Shown here: piece by piece, positions 24,597 through 53,488 of the stretch
How positions within the stretch are numbered: the first letter of the stretch is position 1
How the letters are laid out: each line of letters begins with the position of its first letter
Origin: Tethya wilhelma
Lineage: Eukaryota > Porifera > Demospongiae > Tethyida > Tethyidae
Direction: 5' to 3'
Assembly (NCBI GenBank): GCA_964030475.1
Contig: CAXIPT010000002.1
Location: 5,206,177 to 5,270,176 of the forward strand
DNA length: 64,000 nt
The notes under the pieces: generated by a model
The model's input: only the letters and a program-made list of their open reading frames with translations
The model's database searches: none
Told to the model about the DNA's origin: nothing
Program-made: the position numbers and the translations under genes

Positions 24597-27500
24597 AATG
24601 TAAAAAATAAATTAATACATGGACACAAATCAATAGCCTCATAACTTTCCTTCCTATGCTTATTGCTATAGCACACAGGGAGGAGTTGGTACATGTACGT
24701 AATATAGTGATAAACTTTGTCAGTTTTCAATGATATAAAATTGTTATATCATTTATATCATGTGTTATATTTATAGAAATTTTTGCTAAAAAGCTTAAAT
24801 TACCTTCAACACAGTATTCTTGTCTGTCCCAGTGACCAAGTCCTGCTCCGCCTCTGACACACCCATGAGTTGGTGTTCCCCCACGATCCTGGAGAGCTCG
24901 CTCACCACGGCAACGTGCTTAGACACCGTCCCAGAGAGTTTACGAAACTGAGGGTAGTTTTCGATGAATTGCTGTACGAGTGTAAGAGAGAATCAGAGTG
25001 AAAGTTAACTACCATCAAGTACTCTTGCTATCGTAGTGTATATAAACCACCACTCCAAATATGCACCACCTGACACTTCAGACCAGCTACTACATGCAAT
25101 CAAGGGTCATGATTGTTAATTTTTAAGATGCACTTTCATTATAGAGTCTACATGGTCATTTCTAAACCACACCCACCTTCATGTCAGCAATGGACTCTAT
25201 CTTAGCGTGGCTCTTCTGTTTCTGCTGGTACTCGTCCACCAGGGTCTTGATGTTGGCTCCAATGTCACCAAAGTTAAGGTACATGTTCTGTAAGAGTAGA
25301 AAATCATCAATGCAGCTAGTCACAAGAATGAAGGGATAAAATGAACAAAGAATTATTCTCAAGACTTATTAATGTTATGCCAGATTAAAGTCCATCTCGT
25401 TTGAGAGTGACCGTAGAAAGAATTGAATATAACTTCCTAAATATCCAACCGATTTATATTCGTATAACTTACATCTCTATAGAATTCATCGTGCTCTGGT
25501 GATAGCACAACCTCCTGCAGAAACAAAACAAACACTGACATGTACAGTAACTTGTAAGTATTGGTGACAGCCAGGACATAAAATAGTACATGTATGTACA
25601 CAATATGAACATGGTCTAGCTATCTTTAGAGTTTCTTACGTGAAGGTCTTTCTTGATGCCTGGAGCACTGGACAGATCCACTCTGTGGTTCTTGATACCC
25701 AGTATCTCGTGAACCATTGCCTGATACGTCCACTGCAGTATGTATAGCGAGGGTCAGTCAGTGTTTTCAAATAATGTTCATCAGAAGAGGAAAATGACAA
25801 TAATACATCTTTTGCTAAGCTGGCAAGTCTGGTAATCACATTCTAGTCATGTGACTACAAATGGCTTAAAACGGAAAATTTAAATTGATCACATGTATAC
25901 CAACAAGCTGACTCAGCAAAGAAACATTTGCAAAATGCAAACTATTCCAAATAATGCACACTATTGCATCATTATTAAAGTTATGGTGATCATAAACATG
26001 CCCCTATCATTATACGTGCCTGATTGAGCAGTGGGGTCACGGGGTCATCTCGTCTGTCCAATAGGAGCAATACGGGAGCAATATCGGAACTGAAGCCAAA
26101 CAAGTCATGTTCTCTTTGTATCGTTCGCTAAAATTAAATAAGAAACAAAAGGGTTAACATACTTATAGGACAGAGACTCTTAAACAATGATAGAATAAAG
26201 ATATACATGTATAATATCTGTTAGTATAAAATTTTTCTTACGTGAAGATCTTCGGCCAATCTTTTAGTCATTGTGGACTTCTCTGTGTACCTGAGTACAA
26301 ACACAAACAAGACTTCGTCTAGAGCTAATCAAACTTTCAATTTCAAACAAAGAAACAAACAACAAAACACCATACCTTACTTTAAATCAACAAACAAGAA
26401 AACAAACCAAGAAATCTAACAATAAACAAAGAAACAAACAAACAAACAAACAACAAAACCAAGACAAACAAACAAACAAACATGAAAACAAAATGATCAC
26501 CTAATGAGTGGTTTCTTCCTCAGTGCCAACATGACGGCCAGGAGTCCATCAATGACCCTCAGGAAGTCGTCTCTCTTCCACATGGCCCCAGGGGAGGCCA
26601 CCTGCTCCAGGTTGAAGGAGAAGAGGTGATGACCCACGGCAATGTAGTCACCGTAGAACTCCTGATGTGTGAGGGTGTGATGGTGTGAGGGTGTGAGGGT
26701 GTGAGGATATGAGAATGTGAGGGTGTGAGGGTGTGAGAGTGTGAGGATATGAGGATATGAGGGTGTGAGGGTATGAGGGTATGGGTATGAGGATGAGAGG
26801 ATAAGTGTGTGAGGAATGAGGGGGGGGAGTATAAGGATGTGTATTTGCTATGCACACTAAATAAATTATGAATCCTGCAGGAAATTCTTTTCAATTTATG
26901 TCTAACTATTCTGAAAACAATCTCAGGTACAGCAGGCCCTTTGCTCCTTGAAAAATAAGGAGGGAAAGGTCAAAGGAAAGAGCATGGGTAGGAGGCTACA
27001 GTATAACTATATACACAAGAATAAAAAACATTAAAAATGTAATGAGACACAGGAATGGCCAAATCATAAAAAAGAAAGAAAAACAAGTGGAATGGCTGTT
27101 AGAAGCCTTGCCAACATAGAAGAAGAAGAAGAAGAAGAAGAAGAAGAAGAAGAAGAAGAAGAAGAAGAAGATGGAGAAAATTGGAGGTTTGGCATAGTTT
27201 AGTTTGATACTTCAGCGATGGTTTTAGGCTATGTTTTTAGGCTTGTTAGAAAGAGAATGAGCTAAATAACAGCTTGAGAAGCCTTTTAGTGCCAAGCGCT
27301 CAGTTTTTGCAGAGTTATTCGCGTGAATATTTGTATTGCGCTAATGGGCTATCCGTGCCATTCCTGTGTACCCAGTACTACCGTACTGGGAATATGACAG
27401 AATACAAATTCAGTTAGTCTACAACTATAGCTGTTAGCATCCTAAACTGGATACTGTACTTCCTGACATGTACCATGGAAACAACAGATGCACTAACTAT

Positions 27501-28285
27501 ATAGAGGGTATAACCATATCCATGATATAACATACGTAGGTTGTATCAAGTTGTACGACATTGTATGGTACATGTATGTACCTTTATCTCTCTCACTGAC
27601 TCGTGCTCATCTGATTCAGCCAGTGACTTTATGGCAGGACGGTCCAATCGATTGGAGAAGTCTGTACATGTGTGTGTGTGTGCATGCATGTGTGTGTGTG
27701 TGTGTGTGTACATGTATGACACTGTCAATTGACATGCATGCACATAAATATGCATGAGTATCACATGACTAAGTAAACACTACATATGTACATCAATCAT
27801 TCAACCTCCCCCCCCCTTCCACCCCTCTCCTCATCAATCTAGCAATGTTTCAAGTTTCCCTCTGCTGTCAATCTATCAATCTTTTAATCTTTTTCCCTCG
27901 TCAATCAATCAATCTTTTGAGTGAATAATAAATAATTATGGTAGATACTTCTGTGTGTGAACTTTGAACTCACAGACAAAGTAGGCGTTGTACTTTGGTG
28001 CCTTTAGTTCGTCTGTCATCAGTTCTATGTTAGCCTGTGACATGGGAATGGGACACAAAATAATATACAATTCACTATGTCAATGGTAGAATAGGAATAG
28101 GACATTATTAACTGTACGGTAAGAGTGGAATGGGAATGAGACACATACCTGTGTTGGTCGTAGGAAACAAATGGCATTGAGATGCTTCATCGTCTCTCTG
28201 CCAGTGTTGCTGATCAGCTCAAAGAGATAAACTTCTTTTTGAAGAATCTCTGACTGAGAGTACACCATACTGACTATACTGATCT

Positions 28286-28322
<37 letters not shown>

Positions 28323-28499
28323 TACTTTGTAGTGCCTGTTTTATCGTGAATTTTCTGAGAGAGAAGTAAAAACTTTTGAAGGGAGATATTGCACACACAA
28401 ACTCACCGTTTCTTTGTCCATAAGCAGGACTTTCATGCCGGCACCGCTCTCCTTTATCATCCTTGTGATGTACTGCTTCACTCCCTGTACGACATCCAT
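23170..28499 (-). CDS. VPS45: Vacuolar protein sorting-associated protein 45 (Sec1/Munc18 family)
   Basis: Complete gene, 16 exons, 561 residues (family usually about 570): 28499-28407, 28283-28149, 28034-27974, 27661-27582, 26661-26501, 26290-26242, 26127-26020, 25732-25640, 25514-25473, 25287-25177, 24971-24804, 24558-24400, 24084-23977, 23722-23601, 23521-23390 and 23233-23170. VPS45 binds the endosomal syntaxin and Rab effectors and promotes SNARE assembly for Golgi-to-endosome and recycling traffic. Recognised segments, in order: [11 protein letters not shown] start, [104 protein letters not shown]. All exon phases agree. The intron after exon 7 has a GC donor (CAG|GCACGT) where a GT four bases later would break the frame. 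Several acceptors are preceded by (CT)n; exon 5 follows a CCTCACAC array. Confidence 0.96.
26662..26835 (-). repeat. Octamer minisatellite at VPS45 exon 5 acceptor
   Basis: Degenerate tandem GAGGGTGT/GAGGATAT units on the plus strand (CCTCACAC/ATATCCTC in sense) run directly up to the CATCAG acceptor of VPS45 exon 5 (26661). Confidence 0.85.
27118..27171. repeat. (GAA)n microsatellite
   Basis: About 18 uninterrupted AGA/GAA triplets in VPS45 intron 4. The sense strand of VPS45 reads (TTC)n. Confidence 0.9.
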
Positions 28500-29563
28500 C
28501 TTTAGAGCGCTCCTTCTGACAAAGAAACTCTTAAAAAGTCCCAGAGTTTGTTTTCTATATATGACCTTTGACCTCCTGAAGAACCATCACATGACACGAA
28601 TGCCATACGCGCGCGTAAACTTGGATATCCGGATATGGCGGTACATTTAAATTTGGCGACCAAATTGCCAATATTCGCTATAATTAATAATAGTCAACAA
28701 GCCTAAAATTTTATTTTGGCAATTGCTGTAGCTTCAAGCGGATCCAGTGTGCTGGAGGGAGGGGGGAAAAAATGTTGAGTGGGGATTTCTAGTACCAGCC
28801 TTGACCTTGTCATAATGACTGTGCTAGCGCTGCACGATCAAGGGGTTACATTGTATCATTCATCCTTTATCCCACCTACCCCGTACACGGCATGCCAGCC
28901 ACAAAGGCGCTATGACTGACATAGGTTCTGCGAGTAGGTGGGGACTCAACTCAACTGAATGGATGTAAGTATGCAGTTAGCGAGGCATCAGGGGAGACTC
29001 ACCACGGCCCCCAGACCATGCATGTCCCTATTTATAGTGCTGGTTCACGGACAGTAAATGTTAGTTGGGTTTAGTTTAATGAGATTCATTGGAAACGTGA
29101 CGCTAAATGGAATGCAGTTAATTGATTCAAATTAAGTGACGTAATTATACGCGAAGTGGAATGTAATTAATATCGCGCCGTAAACGTAATATTGTACAAA
29201 CAGCTTCTCTAGCAGTGTCTAGGCTTCTACAAAAGGCCTAGCCTATACTATCTATGGTAAAATGGCTTAGCTACCTTGTAGGAGAAGCCTGTGCATGAGA
29301 CAAAGGCTTTTCAGCTTCTCTAGCCATACTTATAAGCTGCATGGTTTATAGGCTAGAAAATTCCCGACCCGTGCAACCAATCATAATAACTTTCATAACT
29401 TGTAATTGGAAGCAAAAAAAAGTTAGCTTAATATTTCTACAAACCGGTGATGATACCTCAAGTGCACTCGGCAATTATAATACAGCATTAAAGATAAATG
29501 ATTTCTGAAAATACAAAAACTAATAATTAAGCTATAGAATAAATATTCAGACATGCATGATTT
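28500..29563. other. Intergenic; VPS45 upstream region, no gene seen
   Basis: Between the VPS45 start and the 3' end of the first transporter gene. Immediately upstream of VPS45 are a CG-rich ACGCGCGCGT (about 28608-28617) and a GATATGGCGG word (28631-28640), possible core-promoter sites. The block 28780-29050 is denser in G+C and free of open frames. I could not identify an RNA gene in it. Confidence 0.4.
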
Positions 29564-31111
29564 CTACTCAAATACATCTGCCAATTTTTGTCCATAAGGT
29601 TCGTAGTTCAACACCAAAGCTGCACAGAATTGAATGACGTACGTGCAAGCCCATACGACCGGAAACAACCAATGCTGTGGCACATCAAATACGTGCCCGC
29701 TAATAAAAGCACCGGTCATGTACGCTAGAGCTTGCAAGACATAAAAGAATGCTGTACTAACTGCTCGAACGCTTGTGGGATAAACTTCAGATATGTAGGT
29801 GTAAATCTGACCGAGAATTGGAGCAGTGCTGAAGTAGATGAATACCATTAGCACAGGTACGGATACTTTGGTCTGCACAAAGGCCAAGAGGAGAAAAAAT
29901 ATGGCAGACATCCCGGAGAATAATCTCAGTGAGTTTAATCTCCCAACACCTTGCCACTCTACAATGATTGAGAGGAGGAGAAATCCGGGAATTTGGGCGA
30001 GCGAAGATACGAGGATCGTGAAGTAGGTATCATAATCTCCAACACGTTTGAGAAAATCGATGATGAACAGTTGCGAGCAGAGGTAGCCAAAGCTCTCCGT
30101 GATGACTATGATACCGAGGGGTAGAGTTCTTCTTAGGTATTTTCGTCGAAATATTTGTAGCAATTGTATAAGAATAAACCGACGTTTCTTGACTGTTTTA
30201 GCTTGATCGTGAATCTCAGTGCTTTGGGTTAAATCTAATCCTGAATAAAAGTCATCTTTGCTCACAAAATCACCCAACTTCTTTCCATTAATACGAGCAA
30301 TATGCTTAAAAATGTTCCACGCTTTATCCAGCTTGCCGTTTGCGATCAAAAATCGAGGAGATTCGAAATGAAATGCCAATCGATACACGGCCACAAACAG
30401 CGAAGGGATTCCGGCAGCCAGAACATAGTACCTCCATCCGTTGGTTGGATAGGTCGGGATCAACCACCAAGCTAATCCACAAGACGCACAAAGTCCTACT
30501 ATTGCAACAAGCATGTTCAAAATGGCCACTTTGGCTCTATTTCTGACCGGCAAAAACTCAATGATGGTTGGAAAAGTGAGCCCAGCTATTGCTCCAATAC
30601 CTATACTTGTCGTGCAACGAAGTACGACCAAAACTGGGAAACTTGGAGCAAACGAAGATGCTATACTGAACACACCAATCCAAGCCAGGCAGAGAGCATA
30701 GGGCCATAAACGACCGAAACGATCTGTCAAAAAACTAAACAAAAATGCTCCAAAAACGTTCGGGATACCCGTGGCTGCTGGGAGAATGGTGTACTCAGTG
30801 GTATTGATGTGCCACTGGTCTCTCACACTGTCTCCAATGAAGACAAAGATGGATGCATCGATGCCGTATGCAAAATAGGTCATCCCAGCTAGGAAGAATG
30901 CTATCAGCTGAAAGGGACCAAAACCGATAAAGTTGAGTATGTCGTCCGCTGAAATGGCCCTGGTGGAATTGACTGCATAGTTGTGGTACGAAGTAGGAAC
31001 TTCATCTTCTTCATCCTCAGTTTTGGGAGGTTGCTGAGAATGGTAGCCTGTGACCACTTGTGAGGAAGTTATCAGCGGGTCTTTATCGGAAAAATCTTCA
31101 GCTTTATTCAT
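29564..31111 (-). CDS. SV2/SVOP-like major facilitator transporter 1
   Basis: A single uninterrupted frame of 515 residues starting at an ATG. The N-terminal 65 residues are hydrophilic and acidic. Then come twelve predicted membrane helices of the MFS fold, with the loop 2-3 signature DRFGR and its repeat-like RNRAKV after helix 4, and the FIGFGPFQ stretch before helix 1 typical of the SVOP/SV2 (SLC22B) branch. These are proton- or sodium-driven carriers of small organic solutes in plasma or vesicle membranes; the substrate cannot be read here. A close paralogue, also intronless, is at 51824-53488. It is head to head with PRPF40, with 246 bp between the start codons. Lack of introns in an intron-rich neighbourhood suggests an old retroposed or intron-poor lineage. 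Confidence 0.88.
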   Translation of the reverse strand: MNKAEDFSDKDPLITSSQVVTGYHSQQPPKTEDEEDEVPTSYHNYAVNSTRAISADDILNFIGFGPFQLIAFFLAGMTYFAYGIDASIFVFIGDSVRDQWHINTTEYTILPAATGIPNVFGAFLFSFLTDRFGRLWPYALCLAWIGVFSIASSFAPSFPVLVVLRCTTSIGIGAIAGLTFPTIIEFLPVRNRAKVAILNMLVAIVGLCASCGLAWWLIPTYPTNGWRYYVLAAGIPSLFVAVYRLAFHFESPRFLIANGKLDKAWNIFKHIARINGKKLGDFVSKDDFYSGLDLTQSTEIHDQAKTVKKRRFILIQLLQIFRRKYLRRTLPLGIIVITESFGYLCSQLFIIDFLKRVGDYDTYFTILVSSLAQIPGFLLLSIIVEWQGVGRLNSLRLFSGMSAIFFLLLAFVQTKVSVPVLMVFIYFSTAPILGQIYTYISEVYPTSVRAVSTAFFYVLQALAYMTGAFISGHVFDVPQHWLFPVVWACTYVIQFCAALVLNYEPYGQKLADVFE

Positions 31112-31357
31112 CTCTGAAGTAGATATAATTTTGGAGACTTTACTCCAGAAAATAGTTCGTTTTGTTTATTAATAATAGTGCTTGACCACCACATGCACAG
31201 TAGGCGCTTGACCACTTTGTGTGCTTTGTGGTAAAGGGTCGCACGTTTACTGCACTCGGGTAAAGGTCAAAGTTCACTCTTTATTATTAGCTTTTCGGCG
31301 GGTAGCAGAAGATTTTGGAGTGAAGTTTTGCGTCTCTGGAAACTGCAAAGTACTCCA
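31112..31357. promoter_or_regulatory. Shared divergent promoter of the transporter and PRPF40
   Basis: Only 246 bp separate the minus-strand ATG (31111) and the plus-strand PRPF40 ATG (31358). The interval has a CTTGACCAC word repeated twice, a TTTTCGGCGGG element near 31293 and no TATA box. It probably acts in both directions. Confidence 0.5.
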
Positions 31358-48463
<17,106 letters not shown>

Positions 48464-49537
48464 CCAGGTTTACGCATTTTAGATGAATACATACCATGTA
48501 GAATGCTGAATATACGTAGTTTAGNCTGGAGGAGGCTAATGCGCATGCGCATAATAATGCCACGTGGATAATGACCTTTGAACTCTACAAGAAGATTGAA
48601 GTACATGAATTTATACTCTCAGTTTCAAAGCTTTCTAGTTTTTGTTTAGGCTTATTTGTGATGAAAACGAGTATCAAGGAATGTAGTACCTATGAAAAGA
48701 ACTTACTTTGTGCTGTCAAAGTTGGCTCAACACATTCTGGTTCTCTGGAAATGCTTTTCAAGTAAGTCAGTTAGGAAGTACGTACGTAAGTTAGATGAAC
48801 AAAAATGGCACTATGGTGGCTTCCCCCTAGCGCTCTCTACGAGTGCTGAGGAAACTTTTTGCGAGTTTCAAGACTTGTAAGCAGTTGGTAATCTGTTAGT
48901 GAGAGCCTCTGAGCAACTCTGAAAGTTTGATTTTGTTTGACTAGATTTTTATGGTGACCAACATTTTGTATTGTGTCTATGGGACAGCTGGCCCATTCCT
49001 ACTATACGTACTACCGTACGTATGATTGTAATTTTTGACATATGATGACAAAAGTTAATGTCACTATTATAACACCTACCTGTTTTGTTCATATTCAAAT
49101 TTTGACCAAAGGTGTTACTGAAACTTTCCATAGCAACAATAAAGTATGTGTGACATTTTGTAGGTATGCTATATGGTTTAGGTCCACCTATGGGTGTTGA
49201 TTAGGTCTGCATAGCAATCAAATTATGAAGATGGAATTCTTATAGTCTGTACTGTGTATACACACACATAGTTATACACAGCTTGTATCTCAAATCACTC
49301 AAAAAAGTTATAGAAGTCCAATTAAAATGTTTGCTTGAATTCAGGTTCAATCTTAGAATCTATCTTGTGAGTGTGTTGAAGCTTCTAAAGTACAGTATGT
49401 ATATGCTTGTGAAAAGCTAAAAGTTATCTTGGAAAAGACTCTTCCTTCAAGAATCAAAAAGACAACCTACCAAATTGAAAAGACAATCTCGTACCTTCTA
49501 ATATGTATGTAGATCTGCTTGTGTGTCACTGCGAGAT
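48464..49537. other. Intergenic; includes dispersed repeat copy 2
   Basis: An N is at 48525. The block 48536-49025 is the inverse of the repeat at 7190-7688. From there to the next start codon I see no coding signal. Confidence 0.5.
48536..49025. repeat. Dispersed ~0.5 kb repeat, copy 2
   Basis: Inverse of 7190-7688 over nearly its full length, beginning GCGCATGCGC and ending at TACTACCGTACGTATGAT-like sequence. The N at 48525 lies just outside its end. Confidence 0.7.
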
Positions 49538-51471
49538 ATGACTCTTCAACACTGCTCCATTGTTCTTCGTCTCCTGGTCCTCTGTGTGTTTGCTAGCATC
49601 CTAATCATCTTTCTCTCTCTCCAACAAAACTCGCCTGTCATTGAAACAAGCCAAGAGGAATTGGACAAAGATATCTCCTTTGCTGTGACTGACAGTGGCA
49701 CCCTTCGAATGATTTTGCCCCTTCATAATCAGCCATTGATTGGCAAGGAGAATACAAAGATGGATGATTACGATTTGTACGAAGACTTAGTGGGTGTAAA
49801 TTCAAAACTAAACCAGGTCACAGGTGATCATGATAGCAATGTTAATGATGGTGTGTATGGAGGGGAGCTTTATGAAATTTTTGAGGAGAATGGTGGTCAA
49901 GATTTGTCTGATTTTGGTCAAGATGTTGACTTGAAAACTGCTCCAGTGATTCTGGACAAGTCTCCTCAAAAACAGGAGTCTGTTTTTGATGGAAATGTAC
50001 TAAATGATGAAAGTGCTCCTTTTCTGAAGACCTACATATCACCTATGTCACTGGATGATGGCGAGAGACAGTCACAAGAAGTATTTGCTGATAGTGATCA
50101 AATCAAGGAGCCGTCTAACCTTCAATTCAGCAATGAGGAGAAAAGTCCACAGATTTCGAGAACTGAAGATCTTACGTTAAATCAAATAATTTCAAATGAA
50201 TTAACTGAAATTTTAAATTCATCATCTGTCGAAAATACGTATTCTTTGTCTGAAAATGATCGTTCACAAAACCAAACTAAACTCAAACTAATCCCACCTT
50301 CATTCTTACTCGACAGCTCCTTCAATCTACCTTGGCACAGAAGCAAGTCTGTCGCTAGTGTCATGAAGCAAGAGTGGTACCTTGCTTTTGTACGATTCCT
50401 TCAAAAGTCGACACCTAATCTACCCATCATACTCGTGGCTGCCGACGAAAACTTCAAACAGGCTCTCATCAATTGGCTCATCTTTTCACTAGCTTTGCAA
50501 ACAGATCCGATAAAAAATCTCCTCATTTTGACCCATGACCCCTCAATTTGTGCCTTCATAATGAAACGGCATCTTACAGATTGTCTATTCGTCCCTCCCT
50601 CTACCCTAACAGCACCTGATCTTTATGATCATCGCAAATATGGCGGACTTTATCCTCTACTGGTTGTACGAGTTGTCATCATGAGAATTCTAAATCAATT
50701 AGGTTATGACGTGGCCAATTTCGATTCTGATGCCATTCTGTTGCGAAATCCCGTTTCGGTGTTTGAGAAGTATCCAGATAGTGATGTCATCGGGACATAT
50801 GGCGGGGGATTGCCGGGAAAATTGTTGCATAAATGGGGCGTGGTCGTGTGTATGGGTGCCATCTTCATGAGGAGTACAAGGAGTACAGGTATGTGTTCTT
50901 GTAAAAGCTGGCAGCTGTAGTGAATCCACTTATGCATGCATATAGGCACATAGGATATTGTTGAGTCATTCAATTTTGGACAGTTCTATAAAAACAGTAT
51001 TGTTTTCACACACACAACCACATACACACACACACAAACATACAACACACACACACACACACACACACAGAAGCACTATGGGACTCGGTCACAGAGTACA
51101 AATCGGCGGACGATCAAATCAAAATGAACTACGGCATTGACGCAATGAACATCAAATGGACACCTCAAAATCTTAACCCTTTCAACTTCTCAGACGATTT
51201 GAGCGTACTGTGGAGGGCAAAGGGGAAATACAATTTAACGATAACCCTTTTACCACAGAGAATAGCTTGTCGGGGTAAAGGCTGTACACCAGAGGTCAAA
51301 GGTCAATGCTACATATGGCATCATGGAAAGAATGCCCACAAGTTCAAGAACATGAGTGGGAAAGCAAAAGATGATGGGCTGTGGAGGTTGAAGAAGGACT
51401 GGTCTACTTTGGACGAGAAGACAACATTGACTGGTGTAGCCTGGCTCAAGGAAATGATGATAAAGACTTAA
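49538..51471 (+). CDS. Type II membrane glycosyltransferase (nucleotide-diphospho-sugar transferase domain)
   Basis: Two exons, 49538-50888 and 51071-51471, phase 1, 583 residues. The ATG at 49538 opens a short cytoplasmic tail and a signal-anchor helix (IVLRLLVLCVFASILIIFLS). A long acidic stem (residues about 35-240) follows, then a catalytic domain of the GT77-like PF03407 type. Visible features are LPIILVAADENF, a YDVANFDSDAILLRNP segment whose DSD is the expected metal/nucleotide-sugar DxD motif, and IGTYGGGLP. Exon 2 continues with YGIDAMNIKW and ends soon after GVAWLKEM. Expected in the Golgi, adding sugars to proteins or glycans. Donor and acceptor sugars cannot be read. Exon 2 follows a (CA)n tract. 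Confidence 0.8.
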
Positions 51472-51596
51472 TGATTGATCACAAAGATCTTCCAACCATT
51501 TTTAATTTCAAGTTTTTGAAATTCATTTTTAAGTTGCAACATGTACTTGAAGTTTATATATACCTGTCAATTAAAATTCAATTGCAAATAATTTTA

Positions 51597-51773
51597 TAAC
51601 CTGTATGTGATATAAAAATAGAGAATTGATCAATTAAATTGGCATGGTAACAAATGTACACACACACACACACACAAATCACTTCATCATTCTGTGATTG
51701 TTCGATTGCAAAATTTAATAATAACCTGTGATATAAAAATTAGAGATTTGATCAATTAAAATCAGCATTGCAA

Positions 51774-51805
<32 letters not shown>

Positions 51806-51840
51806 TGTATACAAATTACTCTATCATTCTGTGATATCCC
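51597..51840. repeat. Tandem ~120 bp duplication reaching a stop codon
   Basis: ATAACCTGTATGTGATATAAAA at 51597 and the related copy at about 51723, each followed by ATTGATCAATTAAA-like sequence, a (CA)n tract and ATCATTCTGTGAT. The second copy overlaps the last codons of the transporter gene at 51824. Confidence 0.6.
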
Positions 51841-53488
51841 TCAGCTTTCTTCCTTGAGGTTCATAGTTTAACACAAGAGCTGCACAAAACTGTATCGCAT
51901 AAATTCCCGCCCAAACGGCCGGGAAGAGCCAATGCCTTGCTCTATTCTCAATATAACCACTCAGGAAAGCACCAGCGATGAAACCGAGCGCTTGTAAAAG
52001 ATAAAAGAATGAGATACTCACGGCTCTAATGTCAGTCGGATAAGACTCTGAGATGTAAGTGTAGAGGAGGCCAAGAATGGGAGCAGCACTGAAGTAGATG
52101 AGGATCAGGAGCACAGGTATGCTGACTTGAGTTTGAAAAAATGTCAAAAATAGAAAGAATATCATACACAACACGGCAAAGAAACGAAGCGAATTGAGTC
52201 GTCCTACTTTAGGCCATTCCATGATGATCGACATCAGTAGGTAGCCAGGGATTTGAGCAATGGATGCCACTAAGATTGTGAAGTAGGTGGAGGTGCCGAC
52301 ATCCGTTAGAAAGTCAAACAGGAAGAGTTGTGAACTGTAGTAGCCGAAATCTTCGGTTAGGATCAGTACACAAAGGGTTAAAGTTAGATGGAGGTATTTC
52401 CGTTTGAAGATTTGAAAGAATTTGAAACAAATCAGTCTGTCTTTAATTCGGGGTTTCCTTTTCACTATGGTTGTCTCAGAATGCTCAGACGACACAGAAT
52501 GGTTTAGAGGATCCAAGTAGAGCTTGAAATCTTCTCTCGTCACTAAAGAGTTTAAATCTTTCCCGTTGATTTTAGCGATCACGTTGAAGATACTCCAAGC
52601 TTTGTCCAACTTGCGTCTAGCCACGAGATAACGTGGCGACTCGAAATGAAAAATGAGTCTCAGAAGTGCAGCTGTGAGCGGTGGGATGCCAATAGCAATG
52701 ATGTAATATCTCCAACCGTTTCCACGGTAACTATCAATAAGCCACCAAGCCAGTCCACATGAAGTACAAAGTCCAATTACTCCGATCAGGGTGTTCAACA
52801 TGGTCACTTTTCCGCGATTCTTGATCGGCAAAAACTCGATAATCATCGTATACGATAGTGCAGCTATGCCTCCAAAACCAAGAGCAGTTATACAACGAAT
52901 TACAACAAACTCGAGAAACGTTCTAGCAAAAGCGGAGACTATATTGAACGAGCCTATCCAAGCCAGGCAGAGTACGTACGGCCACAATCGCCCAAAACGA
53001 TCGGTCAGCAGACTAAATGTCAGTGCACCCAAGACATTGACAAAGCCGCAAGTGGCCGGTAAGATGGTATACTCCGGGATAGTCAGGTTCCAGTGAGTCT
53101 GGACACTGTAGCAGGTGAACATGAACACCGCCTGGCTACAGCTGTAGGCAAAGTATGTCACAGCTGCTAAGACACAGGCCATGAACTGAAAAGGTCCGAA
53201 ACCGATGAAATCGAATATTTGATCGACAGTTATTCTTCGTTGTTCGGTAGCACCAGAATTGATACTGTAAGGGTTAGTTACGGAAGGAGCGTTGAACACA
53301 TGATCTTGTGTCGTACGGGATGGCGAAGATGGTTGGTGTGTTGTCACTTTCCGAGTGGTTACCGTAGCACCATAGTGTGTAGACTGTTGGGAGAAGGTCA
53401 AAGGGTCATTGCTGTTGTTGCTGGGGGTGGTGGTGTGACGTTTGATGCTGAGTAGCTCTTCCACTTCTGAAGGAGAACACTCACCCAT
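51824..53488 (-). CDS. SV2/SVOP-like major facilitator transporter 2
   Basis: One uninterrupted frame of 554 residues from an ATG. The Ser/Thr-rich hydrophilic N-terminus (about 85 residues) precedes FDFIGFGPFQ and twelve predicted helices. Motif DRFGRLWPY is in the loop after helix 2, and KNRGKVTMLN follows helix 4. It aligns along its length with the transporter at 29564-31111, including the central loop (ESPRYLVARRKLDKAW) and a C-terminal LNYEP, so the two are paralogues from an old duplication. Probably a solute carrier of the SLC22B/SVOP group; substrate unknown. It converges on the glycosyltransferase gene, with 352 bp between stop codons. Confidence 0.88.
   Translation of the reverse strand: MGECSPSEVEELLSIKRHTTTPSNNSNDPLTFSQQSTHYGATVTTRKVTTHQPSSPSRTTQDHVFNAPSVTNPYSINSGATEQRRITVDQIFDFIGFGPFQFMACVLAAVTYFAYSCSQAVFMFTCYSVQTHWNLTIPEYTILPATCGFVNVLGALTFSLLTDRFGRLWPYVLCLAWIGSFNIVSAFARTFLEFVVIRCITALGFGGIAALSYTMIIEFLPIKNRGKVTMLNTLIGVIGLCTSCGLAWWLIDSYRGNGWRYYIIAIGIPPLTAALLRLIFHFESPRYLVARRKLDKAWSIFNVIAKINGKDLNSLVTREDFKLYLDPLNHSVSSEHSETTIVKRKPRIKDRLICFKFFQIFKRKYLHLTLTLCVLILTEDFGYYSSQLFLFDFLTDVGTSTYFTILVASIAQIPGYLLMSIIMEWPKVGRLNSLRFFAVLCMIFFLFLTFFQTQVSIPVLLILIYFSAAPILGLLYTYISESYPTDIRAVSISFFYLLQALGFIAGAFLSGYIENRARHWLFPAVWAGIYAIQFCAALVLNYEPQGRKLRDITE

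Noticed and set aside
28780..29050. Structured RNA or rRNA fragment upstream of VPS45
   Set aside because: Higher G+C and no open frame, but I could match no known RNA or clear helix set.
49523..49537. GTG at 49523 as glycosyltransferase start
   Set aside because: The first ATG in frame is at 49538, just before a signal-anchor helix; animals do not normally start at GTG.
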